Below are positions 15,828 through 24,147 of a stretch of DNA of 29,066 nucleotides, one piece after another. Source of the stretch: Actinomycetota bacterium (GTDB taxonomy: Bacteria; Actinomycetota; Actinomycetes; Nanopelagicales; Nanopelagicaceae). Positions within the stretch are counted from its first letter, which is position 1. Every line of letters starts with the position of its first letter. The stretch lies in the NCBI GenBank assembly GCA_027731885.1, contig JAQCAO010000004.1, positions 1-29,066 of the forward strand, written 5' to 3'. The notes beneath the pieces are model-generated. The model did not search any database and was not told the origin of the DNA. It saw only the letters and a list, made by a program, of their open reading frames with translations. The position numbers and the translations under genes are program-made.

Positions 15828-16813
15828 GACTTACCACGCAGTTTTTCTAGAGTGCGATAAACGAATTTATGATGGGTTCTAAATCCCATAGATTCATAGA
15901 GCGCCAGCGCTGCGGCATTTTCATCATCAACCTGTAAAGCAACTTTGGTAGCCCCATCACGGTTTGCAGCCGCAAGTAGGTTATTCATTAAGAACTTTGC
16001 CAGACCCTTATCGCGAAAAGCAGGTGCCACATATAGCCTTGTGACAATCGACCAAGTCCCAGCGGTTGCTATCCGTCCAACTGCAATAATCTGCTCGCCA
16101 ATTTTTATCGCGCCATATCGCGCTGGATAACGGAGCATTAAATTCTCTAACGATTGATCAGATTGCATTTCCAGCCACGGATTTGAGGGAAAATCCAATA
16201 CCTCACAGGTAAATTCCTTATTACCTACAAAGGCAATATCGCCGATATCCCTTATCAGAAAATTGGCGGCAGCCTTCAGGCTCCAACCTGTTTTTTCAAG
16301 GTAGTGATCCAAATCTTCATAAATCGGTAATGCAATAGTAAACGTGGGAGCCAACTTATTCTCAAGGTAGATCTTTACAACCTCGTTGACTGCATCTGCA
16401 AGATCAATCGGAGGTTCTCCGATTGGACCAGCGCCAATCGGTAGAACCGAATTTGCGCGCATCGTAAATCCATTAGCGATTCGCAATCGCCACTTTCCGT
16501 ATTCGATTACTCGCTCGGCAGGCCAAGTAAGATCAGAGAGTTTTTCTAGCTCCAATATTCTCTTAGATAGTGGCGCGCCTTTGCCGGCCAAATCAGGTAG
16601 CGGTTTGATCTCTCGCCAGAGCGCAATCTCATCAGGTGAAAAGAATACTGACTGAGACTTCGAATTAATCAATTGGCTATTGCTCTGTAGAATTCCCACG
16701 ATATCCCGATAGCCACCATTGGGTTCGTGCAGGCGAATAGTGACGCGTTTGCCAATGGCTTGACTAAGTGCCCCACTAGTTTCTGGCATATATTTCTGGG
16801 CCGCCTCGGTCAT
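15824..16813 (-). CDS. GNAT acetyltransferase with N-terminal beta-barrel (Rv0428c-like)
   Basis: This 329-residue protein begins with a small beta-rich domain (about residues 18-75: VTIRLHEPNGGYRDIVGILQS...SPDEIALWREIKPLP). A middle region follows (RIANGFTMRANSVLPIG), and then a C-terminal GNAT fold (about 230-325) with the acetyl-CoA loop VAPAFRDKGLAKFL and NAAALALYESMGFRTHHKFVYR. This layout is common in Actinobacteria and resembles Rv0428c; the acceptor substrate is unknown. MshD also has two GNAT-like halves, so a mycothiol role cannot be excluded, but the N-terminal barrel and the middle motif argue against it. It is co-transcribed with cysS (4-base overlap) and diverges from fdxA. Confidence 0.82.
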   Translation of the reverse strand: MTEAAQKYMPETSGALSQAIGKRVTIRLHEPNGGYRDIVGILQSNSQLINSKSQSVFFSPDEIALWREIKPLPDLAGKGAPLSKRILELEKLSDLTWPAERVIEYGKWRLRIANGFTMRANSVLPIGAGPIGEPPIDLADAVNEVVKIYLENKLAPTFTIALPIYEDLDHYLEKTGWSLKAAANFLIRDIGDIAFVGNKEFTCEVLDFPSNPWLEMQSDQSLENLMLRYPARYGAIKIGEQIIAVGRIATAGTWSIVTRLYVAPAFRDKGLAKFLMNNLLAAANRDGATKVALQVDDENAAALALYESMGFRTHHKFVYRTLEKLRGKS

Positions 16814-16825
16814 GTTGATACTTTA
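16814..16825 (-). promoter_or_regulatory. Leaderless -10 element for the GNAT-cysS transcript
   Basis: On the minus strand TAAAGT (16825-16820) ends 6 bases before ATG 16813 and no Shine-Dalgarno is present. This matches the TANNNT spacing of the other leaderless candidates in this window. Confidence 0.5.
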
Positions 16826-16851
16826 ATCGGGCAACGCCGCCCGCGCATGGT

Positions 16852-16857
16852 TAGAAT
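16852..16857 (+). promoter_or_regulatory. -10 element of the fdxA promoter
   Basis: TAGAAT at 16852-16857 is close to the TATAAT consensus and would give a 5' leader of about 45-50 bases before the GTG start at 16912. No good -35 is visible. The start has a clear Shine-Dalgarno (TGGAGGT) at proper spacing, unlike the divergent GNAT gene. Confidence 0.4.
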
Positions 16858-16911
16858 AAGCGCAAACGTGAGGCGCGCCTATCAAGCGCTATTAAACCTG
16901 GAGGTTAGCTC

Positions 16912-17229
16912 GTGACCTATGTAATCGCCCAACCGTGCGTTGATGTGAAGGATAAATCTTGCATTGAAGAATGCCCAGTTGATTGCATCTATGAAGGAGG
17001 ACGTGCGCTATATATACAGCCCGATGAATGCGTTGACTGCGGAGCATGCGAACCGGTCTGTCCTGTGGAAGCGATTTATTATGAGGATGACATTCCATCG
17101 CAATGGAAAGATGCGTCGAAGATTAACACAGAATTCTTCGTCGAACTCGGTTCTCCAGGAGGCGCTGCCAAGGTGGGCCTTACAAATAGCGATCATCCCA
17201 TCGTCGCTGCGCTTCCTCCTAAAGAATAA
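16912..17229 (+). CDS. fdxA: Seven-iron ferredoxin [3Fe-4S][4Fe-4S]
   Basis: This 105-residue cytosolic electron carrier has cysteines at 9, 17, 21, 25, 40, 43, 46 and 50, the spacing of Azotobacter ferredoxin I shifted by one. C9, C17 and C50 should hold the [3Fe-4S] cluster, and C21, C40, C43 and C46 the [4Fe-4S] cluster. The C-terminal extension (WKDASKINTEFF) is typical of the FdxA/FdxC type. The start is GTG at 16912, supported by TGGAGGT upstream. dapC follows after 28 bases, the same neighbour order as Rv1177-Rv1178. Likely partners are cytochromes P450 or other redox enzymes; none is in this window. Confidence 0.95.
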   Translation: MTYVIAQPCVDVKDKSCIEECPVDCIYEGGRALYIQPDECVDCGACEPVCPVEAIYYEDDIPSQWKDASKINTEFFVELGSPGGAAKVGLTNSDHPIVAALPPKE

Positions 17230-17257
17230 TTTCACAAAGCCTTTCCTGCCACGGATT

Positions 17258-18331
17258 ATGCGCCAACCTCTGCCGGATTTTCCGTGGGATGCGCTTGCCC
17301 CATATGCAGATAAGGCCCGCGCGCATGCAGCAGGCATAATTGATTTATCTCAAGGAACGCCAGTTGATGCAACTCCTGAATTAATTCAAAGGGTACTGCG
17401 CGAAAGTTCTGATTCACCACGCTATCCAGTAACCGCCGGAACAAAAGAGTTGCAGAGCGCAATTCGTAATTGGGCGATAAGCCATCTAGGTGCATCAGGA
17501 GACTTTGATGTACTTCCTGTTATAGGTTCTAAAGAGTTGGTGGCTTGGCTCCCGACCATTTTAGAAAGTAAGCAAGTTATCTATCCTGAGGTGGCTTACC
17601 CAACATATTTAGTAGGCGCGCTACTGGCACAAGCCCAACCCATCGCAGTCAGTGTAGATGCTAAAACTTGGCCCATCGCAGATTTTGCTTGGATCAATAC
17701 ACCAGCAAATCCGACTGGTCGCGTTCATTCAGAAGTTGAAATACGTTCGGCGATTGATTGGGTACGCAGGAATAACGCTGTTCTAGTCTGCGATGAGTGT
17801 TACATAGATTTCGGCGATACAGAGGTTCCAACTTCGCTGCTGAAATATACCGATGGCGATAACGCTAATCTCTTGGTAGTGCACTCACTTTCCAAGCGTT
17901 CTTCAATGGCTGGCTACCGAGGTGCATTCGTAATCGGTGATTCAAAATTAATTGCAAAAATTCGCGAAATTAGAAAACATGCAGGAATGATGGTTCCGCT
18001 ACCGATCCAAAATTCTATGGTGGCGGCCCTTAGCGACGAAACGCATGTAGAAGCACAGCGCGCGCGATACAACTCGCGCCGTGCAACTCTCGCTCCGGCT
18101 TTGCAGGAAGCCGGCTTCAGAATTGACGATTCAGCAGCTGGGCTTTATATCTGGTGTACGCGCTCGGAAGATTCTTGGATATCGGTTGATTGGCTCGCCA
18201 GTCTCGGAATTTTGGCCACACCGGGTTCATTTTATGGACCGCACGGTGCAAACCATATTCGCATCGCTATGACTGCAACCGATGCACAAATTACAGATGC
18301 CGCCGCGCGGATCCGACAGGCGGTCAAATAA
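17258..18331 (+). CDS. dapC: Succinyldiaminopimelate transaminase, actinobacterial DapC type
   Basis: This 357-residue fold-type I PLP aminotransferase would transfer an amino group from glutamate to N-succinyl-2-amino-6-ketopimelate in lysine and peptidoglycan precursor synthesis. It shows IDLSQGTPVD near the N-terminus, NTPANPTGR for the cofactor-ring asparagine region, VCDECYIDFG (aspartate to pyridine N, tyrosine to O3'), the Schiff-base lysine in SLSKRSSMAGYR, and the carboxylate-binding arginine in HIRIAMT. The frame is open far upstream through fdxA, but ATG 17258 (MRQPLPDFPWD) matches the family start. No good Shine-Dalgarno is visible, so it may depend on coupling to fdxA. The stop overlaps the next gene by one base. 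Confidence 0.87.
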   Translation: MRQPLPDFPWDALAPYADKARAHAAGIIDLSQGTPVDATPELIQRVLRESSDSPRYPVTAGTKELQSAIRNWAISHLGASGDFDVLPVIGSKELVAWLPTILESKQVIYPEVAYPTYLVGALLAQAQPIAVSVDAKTWPIADFAWINTPANPTGRVHSEVEIRSAIDWVRRNNAVLVCDECYIDFGDTEVPTSLLKYTDGDNANLLVVHSLSKRSSMAGYRGAFVIGDSKLIAKIREIRKHAGMMVPLPIQNSMVAALSDETHVEAQRARYNSRRATLAPALQEAGFRIDDSAAGLYIWCTRSEDSWISVDWLASLGILATPGSFYGPHGANHIRIAMTATDAQITDAAARIRQAVK

Positions 18332-19299
18332 TGGCGATTGGAATTTTATTAGTTGGCGGTTTTGGTACGCGTTTAAAACCACTGACAAATGAAACCCCAA
18401 AACCGATGTTGCCGGTTGGTGGTTTACCAGTTACAGAACGACAGTTACTTGCCGCCAAGAAAGCAGGTATCAAGACGGTAATTTTAGCGACCTCATATCT
18501 CTCCGATGTATTTACGCCTTATTTTGGTGATGGCTCTAAATGGGGGATGAACTTGCTCTATGCCGTTGAAAGCCAGCCACTTGGTACCGGGGGTGCAATA
18601 CGTAATGCCGCCGCGCTAGTAAATTTTGCTGATTCCAACGAAGAATTCGTGATATTTAATGGTGATGTTTTGAGCGGTCACGATATTGCGGCGCAGCTCG
18701 AATTTCACAGAGCAAATAGCGCCGATGCCACACTTCATTTAATCGAAGTTGCCGATGCGCGAGCATTTGGCTGCGTGCCAACACATCCAGATGGAAGAGT
18801 GATCGATTTCCTCGAGAAGATGGAGAATCCGGTGACCAATTCAATTAACGCCGGGTGTTACATTTTTAGCCCTTCAGTAATTTCAGAGATTCCAGGTGGT
18901 GAAGTTGTCAGTATTGAGCGCGAGACTTTCCCTAAGTTAGTCAAAGATGGTCGACCAGTTTATGGATATCACGAGCAGTCTTATTGGCTCGATATTGGTA
19001 CTCCAGCTGCGCTCTTTAAGGGATCGCGAGATATCGTCGGCGATGGTTTTCACGCAGGACCCGGGTGCACAATCGGTGAAGGGTCAGTTATTTCCGGAGG
19101 CAGTTCTATCGGCGCAGGATCCACAATCGGCGTCGACTGCGCAATCAGTAATACAATTATTGGCGATGGGGTGGAGATTGGCGACAACTGCGCCATCGCA
19201 GATTCATTTATTCTCCATAACTCAAAAATTGCAGATAACTCAAAAATTCTTGGAAAATACATATCACCAAGTGAAAATCTGCCGATTTCACCCCAATAA
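18331..19299 (+). CDS. Mannose-1-phosphate guanylyltransferase-like nucleotidyltransferase
   Basis: This 322-residue sugar-nucleotide pyrophosphorylase most likely makes GDP-mannose from mannose-1-phosphate and GTP, matching M. tuberculosis Rv3264c in sequence style and context. The N-terminal Rossmann-like domain has ILLVGGFGTRLKPLTNETPKP (about residues 4-24) with the catalytic GGxGTRL and KP, then FNGDVLSG for the metal-binding aspartate. The C-terminal part (about 235-322) is a left-handed beta-helix of hexapeptide repeats (GCTIGEGSVISGGSSIGAGS and onward). Glucose- or UDP-specific activity is the alternative; the phosphomannomutase 5 kb downstream favours mannose. ATG 18331 overlaps the dapC stop (TAATG); a longer frame from 18190 lies inside dapC and is rejected. 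Confidence 0.82.
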   Translation: MAIGILLVGGFGTRLKPLTNETPKPMLPVGGLPVTERQLLAAKKAGIKTVILATSYLSDVFTPYFGDGSKWGMNLLYAVESQPLGTGGAIRNAAALVNFADSNEEFVIFNGDVLSGHDIAAQLEFHRANSADATLHLIEVADARAFGCVPTHPDGRVIDFLEKMENPVTNSINAGCYIFSPSVISEIPGGEVVSIERETFPKLVKDGRPVYGYHEQSYWLDIGTPAALFKGSRDIVGDGFHAGPGCTIGEGSVISGGSSIGAGSTIGVDCAISNTIIGDGVEIGDNCAIADSFILHNSKIADNSKILGKYISPSENLPISPQ

Positions 19300-19330
19300 G
19301 TCGATAAATCTCCGCCAAAAGCGCTGAAAT

Positions 19331-19429
19331 TGAACGTAATTCTCCAATTTGAAGGCGTTCTCTGGCTTGACTTAAAGGGATTACAAGCGTGTAATTCGCT
19401 CTAGAGAAGTTACGTTCATGAAGGACGTA
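19331..19429 (+). promoter_or_regulatory. whiB control region: inverted repeat flanking the promoter
   Basis: TGAACGTAATTCTC (19331-19344) is repeated inverted as GAGAAGTTACGTTCA (19404-19418): 9 bp perfect plus 5 bp after one extra base. The pair brackets the -35/-10 elements. The downstream copy also forms part of a local imperfect palindrome, TACGT (19411-19415) and ACGTA (19425-19429). The layout suggests two operator half-regions for a repressor or an autoregulatory WhiB complex. Confidence 0.45.
19367..19395 (+). promoter_or_regulatory. whiB promoter (near-consensus -35 and -10)
   Basis: TTGACT (19367-19372) and TGTAAT (19390-19395) are separated by exactly 17 bases, the best sigma-70-type promoter in this window. 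Transcription from it would give a leader of about 55-58 bases before ATG 19459, which carries a GAGGAG Shine-Dalgarno. Confidence 0.65.
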
Positions 19430-19458
19430 GCCAACAAAGGTCTTGAGGAGATTAGTCG

Positions 19459-19767
19459 ATGCCGATTCGTCCAGAAGCTACACCTACTGGCAATCCAACA
19501 GCCCCTACTGCTGGACCATCAATTAAATTAGCAAACGGAGAGAATATTGAACTCTCCTGGCAAGAACGCGCACTTTGCGCACAAACAGATCCAGAAGCAT
19601 TCTTTCCTGAAAAAGGTGGTTCAACTCGTGAAGCAAAGCGAGTCTGCCTCTCTTGCGATGTTCGCCAAGAATGTTTGGAATACGCGCTCGCCCATGATGA
19701 GCGCTTTGGTATCTGGGGTGGACTCTCCGAACGTGAGCGTCGCCGTTTGAAGCGCCGCCCAGCGTAA
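19459..19767 (+). CDS. whiB: WhiB-family [4Fe-4S] transcription factor (WhiB2/WhmD-like)
   Basis: This 102-residue actinobacteria-specific regulator has four cluster-binding cysteines, C40, C63, C66 and C72 (CxxC separated by five residues from the last). The GIWGG turn (84-88) and a basic C-terminal tail (ERERRRLKRRPA) for DNA contact follow. The N-terminal 30 residues are proline/threonine-rich and probably disordered. Its place between the guanylyltransferase and manB genes matches whiB2 (Rv3260c) and Streptomyces whiB, which control septation and sporulation; a cell-division role here is inference. It has its own strong promoter and is followed after 5 bases by the GT2 gene. Confidence 0.95.
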   Translation: MPIRPEATPTGNPTAPTAGPSIKLANGENIELSWQERALCAQTDPEAFFPEKGGSTREAKRVCLSCDVRQECLEYALAHDERFGIWGGLSERERRRLKRRPA

Positions 19768-19772
19768 CTCTC

Positions 19773-22700
19773 ATGAGTTCACATCGCGTCACCGCGATTC
19801 TCGTACTTCACGACGGCGCAACCTGGCTGCCTGAAGTTGTTGTATCACTAACTTCCCAAACTCATAAGATTGATCAAATAGTTGCCGTTGATACTGGATC
19901 AATTGACTCTTCTGCAAAGTTAGTTAAAGGCGCGCGAATTCCAGTTTTACCAATGGATCGTGAAACCGGTTTCGGAGAAGCAATCTCTCACGCGGTATCA
20001 ACTCTTCCTGCAATAGCAGACCCAGAACGGGAATGGCTCTGGATAATTCATGATGATTTATCAGTACATCGCAAAGCCTTAGCGAATTTACTTTCAGAGG
20101 TGAAGATGCGCCCCAATGTGGTTATGGCTGGACCTAAGCTTTTAGGTTGGCATGATCGAACGCACTTATTGGAAATCGGAATTAGCATCGCAGCAAATGG
20201 AAATCGTTGGACTGGACTTGAGCCGGCTGAGTATGACCAAGGACAAAGAGATGGCGTTCACGAAGTTCTTGCAGTCAGCACCGCAGGCGCCTTAATCCGC
20301 CGCGATATCTTTGAACAGTTAGGTGGCTTTGATCCCAATCTAGATCTCTTTCGCGATGATGTAGATTTTGGATGGCGCTTATATTCGGCGGGCTATGGTG
20401 CAATTTCCGTTTCTAGCGCAGTTGCATTCCACGCTGAAGCATCGGCAAATGAGCGTCGCACTGTTGATGTCGCGGAGGCTTTTCTGCACCGCCCGCTTTT
20501 ATTAGATCGACGAAATGCTGCCTATGTTCTCTTGGCCAACTCGTCGTGGTGGCGCTTGCCGCTGCTAACTGTGCAACTTTTATTGGGTGCAATTTTCCGA
20601 GCAACCGGTTTCTTATTTGCAAAATTGCCTGGCTATGCCAGCGATGAGATCTTGGCGGTAGGAACTTTATTTATTCACCCCGGTGAATTATTTAAAGCAC
20701 GAAAAGTAAGACGAAATCAACGATTAGTGCCAGCAGGAATTGCGCTTAAGTTCATCCCATCACGCTGGTCGCAGATCCGCCAATCATTTTCTAGATCAGC
20801 AGAATGGATTCGCACTCGAGTATTTCCTGACGAAGTTAGTGAAATTAGCCACGTCTCAATCTTGGATGAGAATCTAGATGAAGAAGATTTATTGACCCCA
20901 GCTACTAGTCGGAATTGGTTTTCACTTATTAAGCGACCACAGGTTGCATTGCCAGTCTTTTTATTGCTCTTAACTCTAATTTGGTCAAGAAATCGTTTTG
21001 GCTCAGCATTTGGAGGAGCGCTACCCGAGCAACCTGCTGGAGTTAGCGATATCTGGAACACTTATTTGAGTGGATGGCATTCCATTGGAATGGGAACTTC
21101 TGCTGCAGCTCCTACCTGGCTAGCAATTCTTGCGGTTCTTGCCACACCATTTTTGGGAAGTTTAAAACTGCTTGTTTCTACACTCTTCTTATTTGCACCC
21201 CTCTTATTTGCATGGACGGGATATTTACTTCTTCGTCGCCTCTCTAATAACCGTTGGTTAGTTGCAGGAGCATCTCTACTTTATGCAATATCTCCCGTTG
21301 CGATCTCCGCTGTGAATTCTGGGCGTATAAGCACAGTGGTAGCTCTAATTCTCTTACCACTATTGATTATCGCCGCCCAAGGAATTTTTGAGATAGACCA
21401 GTTTTCTTGGCGTCGCATCTTTGGGATTTCCCTCTTAAGCTCAATTCTCTTCGCGTTCTCGCCAATCCTCTTATTAATCGGTCTGCTTTTAAACTGTTTT
21501 GCAATTTATCGTGACTACTCTGCGCGCGAGAGCGGCGTGAATGCCGAGCTCTTTAATCAACGCCTGTATCGTCGCATAGCGATCGTAGCCACCCCATTTT
21601 TAATCTGTGCTCCCTGGAGTTTTGAGTTGTTAACTCAACCCAAGCGCTTCTTCATTGATTCAGGGTTTCTTATTTCAGGGGGAGGCCCGAACTTAGCCTT
21701 ACTTGGTAATCCAGGTGGACCGGGATCGCTACCGATCTACATTGTGAGCCCACTAGTTCTTCTACTAGCCATATCGCTATTTTCATCCACAAAAGCACGC
21801 TTTGTCGCAGAACTCGGATTCATCTTGCTCTTATTTGCGATTTTGCTTAGCACCATTTCACTAACAGGCCACGGAAGTTCAATTCCAACTCAAATCTATG
21901 TTGGTTCCATTCTCGCTCTCACCACCATTGCTGCAATCGCTGCTTCGGTAATTATGTTGGATAAATTACGTGAGAGGCTTATTGAAACAAATATAGATTT
22001 TCGACATATATCAGCAGCAATACTTTTGGTTGCGACCGCTATGTACTCAGTAACTTCCATTGCGTGGATGGTATCGAGTGGCGCTAATTCGCCGCTGCAA
22101 ACGGGTAAGGGTGAAGTTCTCCCGGCATTTCTCGCAGTTGAAAGCGATGCCAAAACTATTGTTATGCGCCCACGTATGATTGATGAAGAAGTAACTTTAA
22201 ATTACTACATCGCCCGCGGTAGTGATATTACTTTGGGACAACCAGATTTAGCGCCCGTTAATCGATTACAAATCTCTAGTGCGGTTCAGGAGATTGCAGA
22301 TGGTAGCGGTTTGACCGCAAGCACAACCTTTGCTGTTCACGGAGTTAAGTATCTTTTTCTAAAGAGTCCAATTGACGAGAATATTGCACGGGTAATCGAT
22401 GGCTTAGGAGGATTTTCCAGAGCCTCTTCAACTAACGCGGGAATTGTTTGGGAGATATCTGTAAACACAGGCAAAGTGCTCTTTACTGATTCATCTGGAA
22501 AAGTCTCCACACTGCAGCAGGGTGAATCAGGGATCACCGTTAATGAACCTGGCGAGCTGACTCTGACTGAAAATTTCAGTCGGGGATGGAGGGCGATGCA
22601 AGATGGCTCGCGCTTAGAACGTCAGCGTAGCGTTAATGCGATGCCGGTATTTATCGTTACTGAGCCAGGGTTAGTGACGTTGCTGTATGACGGAACTTTG

Positions 22701-22808
22701 CGTCGTGCTTGGATTTCATTTCAAATTATCATCCTAGTAACGGTAATAGTTATGGCACTTCCTGGAGGTCGCCGCCGCCGCGAGATGAAAGATGCGGAGC
22801 TAGCATGA
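19773..22808 (+). CDS. Large membrane GT2 glycosyltransferase
   Basis: This 1011-residue protein fuses three parts. An N-terminal family 2 glycosyltransferase (about residues 5-260) has the VAVDTGSIDSS nucleotide region (D40), the metal motif HDD (93-95) and a likely acceptor/base region RDDVDFGWRLYSAGY. A polytopic membrane section (about 385-780) has roughly ten to twelve helices. A C-terminal soluble region (about 780-975) is followed by one last helix and the basic tail GGRRRREMKD. This resembles the GT2 genes beside DUF5719 in other Actinobacteria; donor and product are unknown. The nearby GDP-mannose genes suggest mannosylation of an envelope polymer or protein. It overlaps the DUF5719 gene by ATGA and is probably co-transcribed with whiB. 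Confidence 0.85.
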   Translation: MSSHRVTAILVLHDGATWLPEVVVSLTSQTHKIDQIVAVDTGSIDSSAKLVKGARIPVLPMDRETGFGEAISHAVSTLPAIADPEREWLWIIHDDLSVHRKALANLLSEVKMRPNVVMAGPKLLGWHDRTHLLEIGISIAANGNRWTGLEPAEYDQGQRDGVHEVLAVSTAGALIRRDIFEQLGGFDPNLDLFRDDVDFGWRLYSAGYGAISVSSAVAFHAEASANERRTVDVAEAFLHRPLLLDRRNAAYVLLANSSWWRLPLLTVQLLLGAIFRATGFLFAKLPGYASDEILAVGTLFIHPGELFKARKVRRNQRLVPAGIALKFIPSRWSQIRQSFSRSAEWIRTRVFPDEVSEISHVSILDENLDEEDLLTPATSRNWFSLIKRPQVALPVFLLLLTLIWSRNRFGSAFGGALPEQPAGVSDIWNTYLSGWHSIGMGTSAAAPTWLAILAVLATPFLGSLKLLVSTLFLFAPLLFAWTGYLLLRRLSNNRWLVAGASLLYAISPVAISAVNSGRISTVVALILLPLLIIAAQGIFEIDQFSWRRIFGISLLSSILFAFSPILLLIGLLLNCFAIYRDYSARESGVNAELFNQRLYRRIAIVATPFLICAPWSFELLTQPKRFFIDSGFLISGGGPNLALLGNPGGPGSLPIYIVSPLVLLLAISLFSSTKARFVAELGFILLLFAILLSTISLTGHGSSIPTQIYVGSILALTTIAAIAASVIMLDKLRERLIETNIDFRHISAAILLVATAMYSVTSIAWMVSSGANSPLQTGKGEVLPAFLAVESDAKTIVMRPRMIDEEVTLNYYIARGSDITLGQPDLAPVNRLQISSAVQEIADGSGLTASTTFAVHGVKYLFLKSPIDENIARVIDGLGGFSRASSTNAGIVWEISVNTGKVLFTDSSGKVSTLQQGESGITVNEPGELTLTENFSRGWRAMQDGSRLERQRSVNAMPVFIVTEPGLVTLLYDGTLRRAWISFQIIILVTVIVMALPGGRRRREMKDAELA

Positions 22809-24118
22809 GATTTCAGCGCCCCACTTTAATTCTTGCCTCTGCAATAGCAGTTGTTTTAGCAGCAAATGGCTTAAATGTCGGACTCTCAAAGAGTGAATTT
22901 TCCAAGAATTTCCCTGCAGTTGTCTGCCCTCCTACTCCAAGCGATATCACCACTGCAATCTCAGTGCCATCGAATAAGACTCCTTTGCGTAAGACTGGGA
23001 CTAAATCGCTTTCTTTCATTCCGGCCCAGACCCTTAGATATATGCAAGTAAAGGCTCCGGTAATAATTGAATCGCAAGGAGTCACGCCAGTTGTTTGGCA
23101 AATTCGCCAGGGAGTATGGGCAGGCGCAACTATTTGTTCATCGCTGCAAAGCGATCAATGGTTTGTTGGTGGTGCAGCTGATGTAACAAGTAGAGGCAAG
23201 ATAATGATTGTAAATAGCGGACTTAGTTCTGCAATTGTTGATTTACAAATATGGAATGAAATTGGTATCCAACCTACGAAACCAATTACCCTGGAGGCCA
23301 ATTCATATCGGGAGCTTGGTTTAGATTCCCTAGCGCCAGGATCTCGTGAAATTGTAATCAGAGCATTGACTCGATCAGGTCGCGTGACCAGTTATTTACT
23401 TGATGAGCGCGGCAGGGGACTAAGGGCCCTGGGCGGAGATATCGTTAACTTTGCCCCAAAGGCTGCTAAAGAAATATATATCCCCGCAGTTCCACACTCG
23501 GTGCGAAAAGTTGGCGGAAATTCCGTTGAGTTACCGCATTCGTTGCGCTTATTAGTACCTGGTGAACTCGACGCTCGGGTTACTGTGAAAGTTCTATCAA
23601 CTGATGGAAGTTTTATCCCAACCGGCTTTGAAAATAAGATCCTTAAATCTGGATCAGTTATAAACCTTCCGCTAAATCCAAACCTTCCAAATAGCAAATT
23701 TGGTTTACATATCTCTTCAGATGAGCCACTTGTCGCCTCTGTCTTTTCGCCAACCTTCGCGCAAAATAAATCAGACTTTATTTGGAGTACATCTGTTCAA
23801 GAATTAGGCGAAATCTCTCTGGCAATCGCAGGGCTTGCCCCGCAGTTAGTGTTCATCGGTGGGGCGATATCTCTGGATATCGAGATGACCCTTGATAAGG
23901 GGAAGCGAAAAGTTCTCAAAGTTAGAGGCGATGAAATTTCAACGATCAAGATTCCAGATGGAGTACGAGAAATCAGATTTTCCGAGGTTGGCAAGGGAAT
24001 TTATGGCGCAGGCCTGATTTCCACTAAAAGTGGCTACGGTTATTTCCCACTAGCGCCAGGAAGTGTCCAAACTAAATCTTCTGTACCTATTGCAAATATT
24101 GGTGTCTTAACTCCGTGA
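22805..24118 (+). CDS. DUF5719 secreted/anchored protein
   Basis: This 437-residue protein starts with a basic-hydrophobic signal or anchor (MRFQRPTLILASAIAVVLAA, residues 1-20). A long extracytoplasmic region built of beta-rich segments follows (for example WFVGGAADVTSRGKIMIVNS and a repeated style of strand near 330-420). No enzymatic motif is seen. It matches the DUF5719 family by position and pattern: it is encoded with the GT2 protein in other Actinobacteria, so it may be a partner or target in the envelope. ATG 22805 overlaps the GT2 stop; a longer frame from 22709 lies inside the GT2 gene and is rejected because it would bury the signal sequence. Confidence 0.8.
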   Translation: MRFQRPTLILASAIAVVLAANGLNVGLSKSEFSKNFPAVVCPPTPSDITTAISVPSNKTPLRKTGTKSLSFIPAQTLRYMQVKAPVIIESQGVTPVVWQIRQGVWAGATICSSLQSDQWFVGGAADVTSRGKIMIVNSGLSSAIVDLQIWNEIGIQPTKPITLEANSYRELGLDSLAPGSREIVIRALTRSGRVTSYLLDERGRGLRALGGDIVNFAPKAAKEIYIPAVPHSVRKVGGNSVELPHSLRLLVPGELDARVTVKVLSTDGSFIPTGFENKILKSGSVINLPLNPNLPNSKFGLHISSDEPLVASVFSPTFAQNKSDFIWSTSVQELGEISLAIAGLAPQLVFIGGAISLDIEMTLDKGKRKVLKVRGDEISTIKIPDGVREIRFSEVGKGIYGAGLISTKSGYGYFPLAPGSVQTKSSVPIANIGVLTP

Positions 24119-24147
24119 CAATCCCAGTTTTTCGCCCGTTACTCCAC

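Noticed and set aside
16964..17257. Extended N-terminus for DapC running back into fdxA
   Set aside because: The frame is merely open through the ferredoxin gene; the aminotransferase family begins at the residues encoded from 17258.
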